Shown: positions 58,000-64,000 of the stretch, piece by piece
How positions within the stretch are numbered: position 1 is the stretch's first letter
Layout: each line of letters opens with the position of its first letter
Origin: Brachypterus glaber
Taxonomy: Eukaryota; Arthropoda; Insecta; Coleoptera; Kateretidae
Reading direction: 5' to 3'
NCBI GenBank assembly: GCA_958510825.1
Contig: OY294047.1
Span: 38,014,229 to 38,078,228 of the forward strand
DNA length: 64,000 nucleotides
Position numbers and translations under genes: made by a program
The notes under the pieces: model-generated
Databases searched by the model: none
Told to the model about the DNA's origin: nothing
What the model saw: the letters and a program-made list of their open reading frames with translations, nothing else

Positions 58000-58640
58000 T
58001 AAAACAATTTTTTTTATTTTCTTTTTGGGAAAAAATATATTTTTTCAAAAAAAAAAGAATATATTTTTTTTATTTTTTTTAATAGTACCTTTTTTAAAAA
58101 TCAAAAAAAAAATCAAAAAAAAGTTCAAAAATATTTTTTTCAAAAAAAAATCTATTTTTTTTATTTTCTTTTTGCAAAAAACAAAAAATTAACAAAATAT
58201 TTTTTTTAATGACTTTTTGTTGTTGGCGGGATTACTTTCAAAATTGGTAGAATTGATATTTATAATAAAAGTAATTTTTCCTGAAAAAGTTACCTTAATC
58301 GAAATTTTATTTTTTCGATTTTTTTAAAAGTTTAACCCCCATAACTTTTTTTATTTTTGGGGGATTACTTTCAAAAACAACAGGGATCTTTCCCTCATAG
58401 AACTTGATTTTTTCTGAAAATTTCAAATCGATCGGATTATTCGTTCTTGAGTTATCGTGTTCACAAAAATCGTGACATCCGACGGACGGACGGACGGACA
58501 GACAGACGGACGGATATTTGAAAAAAAAAGTTGCTTATTTTTTATTGAAACAAATTTACATCCAAGAATTTTTTGTCTAGGTAGATTTTTGAATTTTTTA
58601 AAAATTCGAAACTACCTTATAATATTATTCTAGCGCAGGC
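58000..58640 (+). repeat. Dispersed repeat family C, copy 2, with ACGG tract
   Basis: Blocks GGGGGATTACTTTCAAAAAC, CATAGAACTTGATTTTTTC, CGGACGGACGGACGGACAGA (about 58480-58512) and ACATCCAAGAATTTTTTGTC are complementary to copy 1. The 5' part is almost only A/T homopolymer runs. Confidence 0.65.
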
Positions 58641-59567
58641 GCTGTAAATAATAATAATAATGTATTTTTTGCACGACCAAGACTAAAACCTAATTTTACG
58701 CTTTCATTTTCGGGACTAAACTTGCCGTTTTTCTCCCAAGGGAATAAAAATCACGGCAACCTTGATAATATTAAAATATTATACTTACTATGTACTTTGC
58801 TGGTTCAAAAATTAGGTTTGGTGATGTTTTGTAATAAATTAGCGATTCAAACCAATTTATTTGATTTTAACAAAGAAAACCTTTAAAAATAACATTGTTA
58901 TAATACTTTATAAATAACTTAAAATTTATCATCTTCGTCCATTTTTTTGATGTTTGTGTCAACCATGTTAAAAAACAATTGAAATCGCGATAGCCGGGAA
59001 ACTGACATTTCGCAATTTAATCAAGATTAAATTACGAAAATAAAACAACCTCGCTACGCTCGCTCAGGAAACACTCATGCAGCGGGACTAAAACAGCCAG
59101 TTTAGTCCCTTGGTATATAAATAACTATTATTGTCTATGTCATTATACAATTTTAATTCTTTTGCATGATTTTTGTTAGGGTATTTGACCCGTGTAGATT
59201 TTTTTCCAACTTATAAATAGTTAATCCAGTTGCAAAGTAAAACATTAAATATGTAACATGACCTATATTTTAAACATCTTTATTTTTTCAGGTTTGATGT
59301 CGGGTTTGAAAAAGATATCCCATGTCTTGTAAAACGTCAAATTTAGCAAATACATCCAAGATGCCTGGAGCAAAACACATGACAATCGGATCGACGTTTA
59401 CACACTCGTCGATAAGGTTATGGGAAGATGTCACGCAACAGTAACAATATGACAGCTCACCGGTGGGTCTTCAGATCAAATAGGCCTATGGGCAGACTTA
59501 CATCCAACTATAATTGTTTACTTTTGATCCAGTTCACTTTGGAATGAGGAGTATTCTAATGATTGTT
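58641..59567. other. Intergenic DNA with a partial repeat
   Basis: 58690-58760 (GGGACTAAACTTGCCGTTTT) and 59080-59110 (CGGGACTAAAACAGCCAG, TTTAGTCCC) are small related inverted words, with CCTCGCTACGCTCGCTCAGG at 59050-59069 between. 59290-59520 is unique and GC-richer. Confidence 0.35.
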
Positions 59568-60011
59568 TTTCTATTTTGCGACTCTTATAAGCTCACAATC
59601 ACACGCATTTTGCGTGTTCTTATAGGCCCATAAGAGGTCTCTACTTTTTTTTTCTGTTGGGTTGGCAACATGCAAAAGCCTATCTCTTGACGTTTTGCGT
59701 GCAAATGTCAATGTCGATTTAAAGTTTAATTTTTTACAAAATTTTGTGGTTGGGTTATTTTTTACCGTGTTAAAATTGTGGAATGGTTAATTGTAGTGAA
59801 AAAAGAAGAGATGACTGTAAAATATATCAAAATATCATTTTTTCTTAGAATTTTAAACATAGTGTAAACTTTAATGCCAACCCAAAACAAAAATCCCTAA
59901 ATCAGATCAATTTAAATGTAAGTTTTTTAAATTTTAGAGCAAAATATAAAAATTTTTATAAAGCACTCGTATCATAACACGTTTTTAGAGCAATGCACTT
60001 TAGAAAACTCT
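59568..60011 (+). repeat. Dispersed repeat family B, copy 3
   Basis: Matches copies 1 and 2 through GCACTTTAGAAAACTC, then breaks off inside the palindromic block and joins a repeat C segment. Confidence 0.75.
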
Positions 60012-60275
60012 AGACTAGTTTTTCAAAGTAATCTCCCCAAAAACAAAAAAGTTAAGGGGAGTTAAACTCTAAAAAAAAACTATCATTTTCAAAAAAAATT
60101 TCTCAAAATCAAATTTTTTTCGTTTTTTGCGAAAAGAAAAAAAAATTCAATTTTTTTCGAAAAAGAAAAAAAAATGAAATTTTTTTCGTTTTTCAAAAAA
60201 AGATCTTTATTTGGGAAAATATACCATTTACTGTGAATAATATGTAATGGAATGCGTAGCATTACATATCTTCAC
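60012..60275 (-). repeat. Dispersed repeat family C, copy 3 (partial)
   Basis: AAAGTAATCTCCCCAAAAAC and ATGTAATGGAATGCGTAGCA match copy 1 in the same orientation; the middle is poly-A/T rich. It abuts the truncated family B copy at 59568-60011. Confidence 0.6.
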
Positions 60276-60997
60276 CGCCTGTTTTTTTTTATTTAATTTT
60301 CTTAAATCTTTATTAATTCTTGGTTTGGTAAAACAATAAAATTGTTTTAAATTTTCAAGCTCCTGTTCTAGCCCAAATCGGTAGTGCAGGCCCATGTTCC
60401 TACAAATAAAAACTTGCAAGTAATCCTCGTCTATAGTAAACACCAGCGGCCATATCGCCTGTCACTCATAGCACAGAGAAGGCCATGTCACTTCGTTGAC
60501 GAGCATCTAGGCAGCCATAATGATTGTGCGAATATGAGTAATGAAGTAAAGAGTAGCCGACAAAACTTTACTGATTTTTATTTTCACTTTAAGATGGATA
60601 TCTCAGATAGCTTTGGACATTCTATTTGGTAGTTTAATGAAGAGTTTGATTGATAAATGGATTGGGATTCGATCAAGAACCGTTCGAGGAGCAGTTAAGG
60701 TTTGATTATCATATATACGCATGAATGATTCAATTTAATGCTATTCAATAATATTTTGGGCTAAATACGCAAAATAATAATAGTATTTGTTTATATATTG
60801 ATTCTAACCTTGATTTTAAGAACACAGTAAAAAAAATAAAATTATAAATCATTTATATATTTATTTATTTATTTATTGCCCAGCAGCTAGTGCCAAACAG
60901 GACAGTTATAACAACTATATAAAAATAAGTGTAAAAAAAATAACAGAATGTACTTAATTAATATTGCTTAATATAAACCTTAAAATATGTGTAAAAT
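60276..60997. other. Intergenic DNA with a LINE tail
   Basis: 60862-60900 (TTTATTTATTTATTGCCCAG) reads on the minus strand as an AAAT-repeat tail of a non-LTR element; no coding part remains. The 82-codon ORF at 60384-60632 has no motif. Confidence 0.4.
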
Positions 60998-61213
60998 AAA
61001 CTTTTCGCAAAAAAAAAATTAACCGACTTCTATGTCTCTAAAAAGTAAAAAATAAAAAATACTTAAATCGGTGCCAATTTCCCTAAATTAATTAGTAACA
61101 GTCATTTTTTATTATTTTATTATTGTTTGCTGTGAAATTGGCACCGACTTAAGTATTTTTTATTTTTTACTTTTTAGAGACAGAAGTCGGTTAATTTTTT
61201 TTGCGAAAAGTTT
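60998..61213. mobile_element. Foldback element
   Basis: AAACTTTTCGCAAAAAAAAA with TTAACCGACTTCTATGTCTC faces GAGACAGAAGTCGGTTAA and TTTTGCGAAAAGTTT; inner arms AATCGGTGCCAATTTC / GAAATTGGCACCGACTT. Confidence 0.75.
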
Positions 61214-61298
61214 GTATTTTTTACTTTTTAGAGACACTTGTAGATTTGTAACGTCATCTAAGCTAAATTATAGCTGTTCTTCCATCTCGGCAACCTGC

Positions 61299-61335
61299 TG
61301 ACGTCACAACGCACTATTAGTGCATTGTGACGTCA
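61299..61335. promoter_or_regulatory. Palindrome with two TGACGTCA (CRE) sites
   Basis: TGACGTCACAACGCACTA faces TAGTGCATTGTGACGTCA with one mismatched pair, almost no spacer. Each arm holds a full CREB/ATF consensus. Function is untested. Confidence 0.45.
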
Positions 61336-61894
61336 TAATCTTAAAGATAAATTTCTAAAAAATAAAAGTAATATTTTTATTTCAACCTTATTTTATTTTT
61401 ATACTAAATAAAATCTTGTTAAATTTTAAGCGTTAAGTAATAATCAAATAACGCCTTATGGTAAAATCACAAAATTTATCATTTTCTCTTGGTATTTTAA
61501 TATTAAAAGTCCAGAGAATCAAGTTTAGCGGCATTTAAAAGATTTTCAGTGTGCCGTAATATTTGAGTGATCCCTTAATCAAGTTATCCGGATCCGAGTT
61601 ATCTGATTTCTCTAAAAATTTGGTAGGTATTAGAACCAAATTAAACCGGTTTAAGTGAAATTGCGTTAAAATGATTAGATTTATCTTAATTATCCGGCTT
61701 ACCCGGCATTATCCCAGAGTAAAATTAAAACGGGACCACCTCACGAATGTCCTCTTTAAGTAGCAAAAGGTTTCATTAAATTCTGTTCATCCGTTCCAAA
61801 GTTATGCTGGAACAAACATAAAAAGAAACAAAGTCACACGTCGAATTGATTACCTCCTCCTTTTTGGAAGTCGGTTAAAAATATCAAAAAGCCA
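61336..61894. other. Intergenic DNA
   Basis: TTATCCGGATCCGAGTTATC and ATTATCCGGCTTACCCGGC are related words about 110 bp apart. No gene. Confidence 0.3.
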
Positions 61895-62130
61895 AAGTTT
61901 AGTCCCTTATTGTTGGGGCTTCTTTAGGGTAAATTTATTAAAACAATATAAAAATTAAATATAAAAACTAGTGTAAATGGTAAAAATATTAACAAATTTA
62001 CATTAAAAAAAATATGACAGTTTTTTTTATTTAATTGTTATATTGTTTTAATAAATTTGTTCTGAAGAAGGCCCAACAATAAGGGGCGAAACGTTAAATT
62101 ATAATTTCGAGTTTTTTTTTTAAAGCAAGA
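61895..62130. mobile_element. Penelope-like inverted-repeat remnant, third family
   Basis: Arms at about 61902-61960 and 62031-62095 are complementary: CCCTTATTGTTGGGGCTTCT against GAAGAAGGCCCAACAATAAG, continuing into TTTATTAAAACAATAT. The right arm reads CTGAAGA, then GGCCC...GGGGC, then GAAACGTT, a hammerhead-like arrangement common in Penelope terminal repeats. No protein remnant was found. Confidence 0.55.
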
Positions 62131-62422
62131 TTGGAATCATTATATAATACATAAAGAACAAGAAAAGAATTTAATTATTTGCTTATAAATAAAACCTAGA
62201 ATTCAGTTTTTCATATTTTTTTTCACCATTTTGCATTTTTTTTTAACAATAATATATTTTTGTCATATACTACGAATTTTTATTTAGTTCTAGATTTTAT
62301 TGTCAGATTTTCATAGCTTCAAATATAAATATAATTATTTTATAAAGGACTTTCTATATTTAGCATCTTTTTTTGCAGTTTTAGAAAGAAAGAGTAGCCT
62401 TTTCCATTAAGTCTACTAGTTC

Positions 62423-62853
62423 TACACTGCAAAAAGTAAACTGAATTTTCAGTCTCCAATGGATAGAAAATCGGAAGTTATTATCCTATACAATTATACT
62501 TTAATTTAAGTTAGAAACACGCAACATTTCATGTCCGTACTTATTTTTAAAGTACGCGACTTTAGAACTATAGTGCTTTTAACAAAAATTAAAGTACATT
62601 TGTATGAGATCACAACTTCCTATTCATTTGTAGCTAAATATTTAGTTACAAATGGATAGGAAGTTATGATCCTATACAAATGGCCTTTTTGTTAAAAATA
62701 CTGCATGTAGTTCTAGTTACGTACTTTAATACTTAAAGACGGACATGAAATGTTGTGTATTTTTAACAAAAATTAAAGTATAATTTTTAGGATAATAACT
62801 TTTGATTTCCTATCCATTTGAAAGTAAATTTTCAGTTTACTTTGTACAGCGTA
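62423..62853. mobile_element. Foldback element
   Basis: ACACTGCAAAAAGTAAACTG faces CAGTTTACTTTGTACAGCGT. Arms share CGGAAGTTATTATCCTATAC, CAACATTTCATGTCCGT and GATCACAACTTCCTAT with their complements, meeting near 62644. Confidence 0.75.
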
Positions 62854-63545
62854 AGTATGATTCCATTTTAGCTTATGATCGAGTATAAGTATGTTATTTT
62901 GCTGGAAAATCAATTTGATTAGTATTTTTAATAGTATAGTAAAAAGTAATTATAAATATATAAAATCAAGTAGCCCCAATGTGTAATAAAATTTTGGAAA
63001 AGAAAAAAATATTGAAATCTCTACAAAATTTAAACAAAACAAAGGGTTCATTTCTTAATGTCTACAAAATTAATCAGTAGGTTGTCAGATGCACTACCAG
63101 ATAAAAATCGTACGCACAAATAACGATCAACAGACAGTATCGGATGCTTTTTCACGTCTCCTGTCCATATTTGTGGATGACTGGACATTTTTCTCCAATC
63201 TCCAACGGTCCAATCGTGATTAATAATAGGTAGGCAACATTTTTACTGACTTCCAAGATCAGATTTCTGAAACGAGCACATTGTACTCATGTCACGGTAT
63301 CGCGTCAATCGACGGCTTTATCAAAATCGCTGAATATATTTGGTCGCAAGCATTAAAAGTATTAATATTCCGGAGGCGGGACTGTTGACAAAAATTAAAA
63401 CATTAAAATTCCAAAACCTTTCTTTTAAAAATTTCGTTTTTGTAAATTGGTATAAACTTCTTGTTTTCTACTTTTTATTAATATGTAATATGTACCTAAT
63501 TAATAGGGTTTTAACTTTAAAAACTTGTTTTTTATATTATTTTTA
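62854..63545. other. Intergenic DNA with a unique block
   Basis: 63070-63360 is GC-richer and non-repetitive (ATCAACAGACAGTATCGGAT, CATGTCACGGTATCGCGTCA). No ORF of note. A candidate regulatory element. Confidence 0.35.
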
Positions 63546-63996
63546 TTTGGTAATAAGGGACTTGCAAAATTGGAGGGCGATGTCACCTTTTTGTCCAAAA
63601 CTTTTTATCTTTAAACTTTTTGATATTTTCTCAATAGAATATTAATCTTTGATTAAAAATTTATGTAACACCGTAGGGCCAACCGTTATTAAGATAATTG
63701 CAATTAAAGAGAAAATTTCATGTTTTGATGTAGAATTGCCCTTCAGTATTAAAATTTTTATTGGTGCATTTTTTAGTTCCTATTTTTGATGCTCAGAGCG
63801 TGAAATCGCCTCTTTAATTGCAATTTTCTCGAAAACCGTTGGCCCTACGGTGTTACATAAACCTTTTTTATGTATTTTTAATTAAACATTATTATTTTAT
63901 TGAGAAAATGTCAAAAAATCTACAGATAAAAAAGGCTGGGGCAAAAAAGTTACATCACCCTTCAATTTCGCAGGCCCCTGGTTAAAATTATCCAAT
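63546..63996. mobile_element. Foldback element at the window edge
   Basis: The inner arms TTATGTAACACCGTAGGGCC and AACCGTT face AACCGTT and GGCCCTACGGTGTTACATAA. Outer arms TTGGAGGGCGATGTCACC and ATATTTTCTCAATAGAAT have diverged complements near 63895-63970. The ORF at 63340-63645 runs into it and is not supported. Confidence 0.7.
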
Positions 63997-64000
63997 AAAA

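Noticed and set aside
1..64000. Scr or Antp coding exons and a mir-10-type microRNA
   Set aside because: No second homeobox, no second YPWM exon and no mature mir-10-like sequence were found by eye on either strand. Short untranslated exons cannot be excluded.

Overview
The window reads as AT-rich insect nuclear DNA, most likely from a beetle or another holometabolous insect with a repeat-laden genome. It holds one convincing protein-coding host gene: a two-exon fushi tarazu (ftz) Hox-class gene on the minus strand (17674-20039). Evidence for ftz is a complete 60-residue homeodomain of Antp/Ftz type, an N-terminal LRALL (LXXLL) motif and a YPWM hexapeptide. The split codon joins cleanly across a GT...AG intron of 1,181 bp, giving a predicted 394-residue protein. 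No other homeobox was seen. If gene order and orientation are ancestral, positions 1-17 kb face Scr and 20-64 kb face Antp; that is inference.

The second clear host feature is a cluster of five intronless tRNA-Trp(CCA) genes on the plus strand (28673, 30285, 30889, 32126, 32609). Four lie in tandemly duplicated units of about 450-600 bp. The units act as empty-site references for two later insertions: an inverted-repeat Penelope-like element (28774-29924, 13-bp target duplication) and a 5'-truncated RNase-H-bearing non-LTR retrotransposon (31248-31870, 14-bp target duplication). The tRNA copy at 30285 carries a T-stem mismatch.

Most of the remainder is transposable-element debris and AT-rich intergenic DNA. 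It includes many long foldback elements (about 0.15-2.7 kb), small TIR elements with TTA/TAA/ATA or TA flanks, four copies of a tRNA-derived SINE (one antisense in the ftz intron, one itself interrupted by a MITE), Penelope-like remnants with inverted terminal repeats and hammerhead-like cores, several 3' fragments of non-LTR retrotransposons, a decayed DDE transposase, a 97-bp minisatellite with alternating units, and a 200-base assembly gap (33801-34000).

Several short, relatively GC-rich islands that are neither repetitive nor coding (near 1.2-1.7, 11.0, 20.1-20.35, 27.85-28.0, 47.2-47.4, 49.9-50.1, 55.6-56.0 and 63.1-63.35 kb) are the best candidates for cis-regulatory DNA or untranslated exons of the Hox complex. 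Coordinates of repeats were read by eye and their outer edges may be off by several bases.
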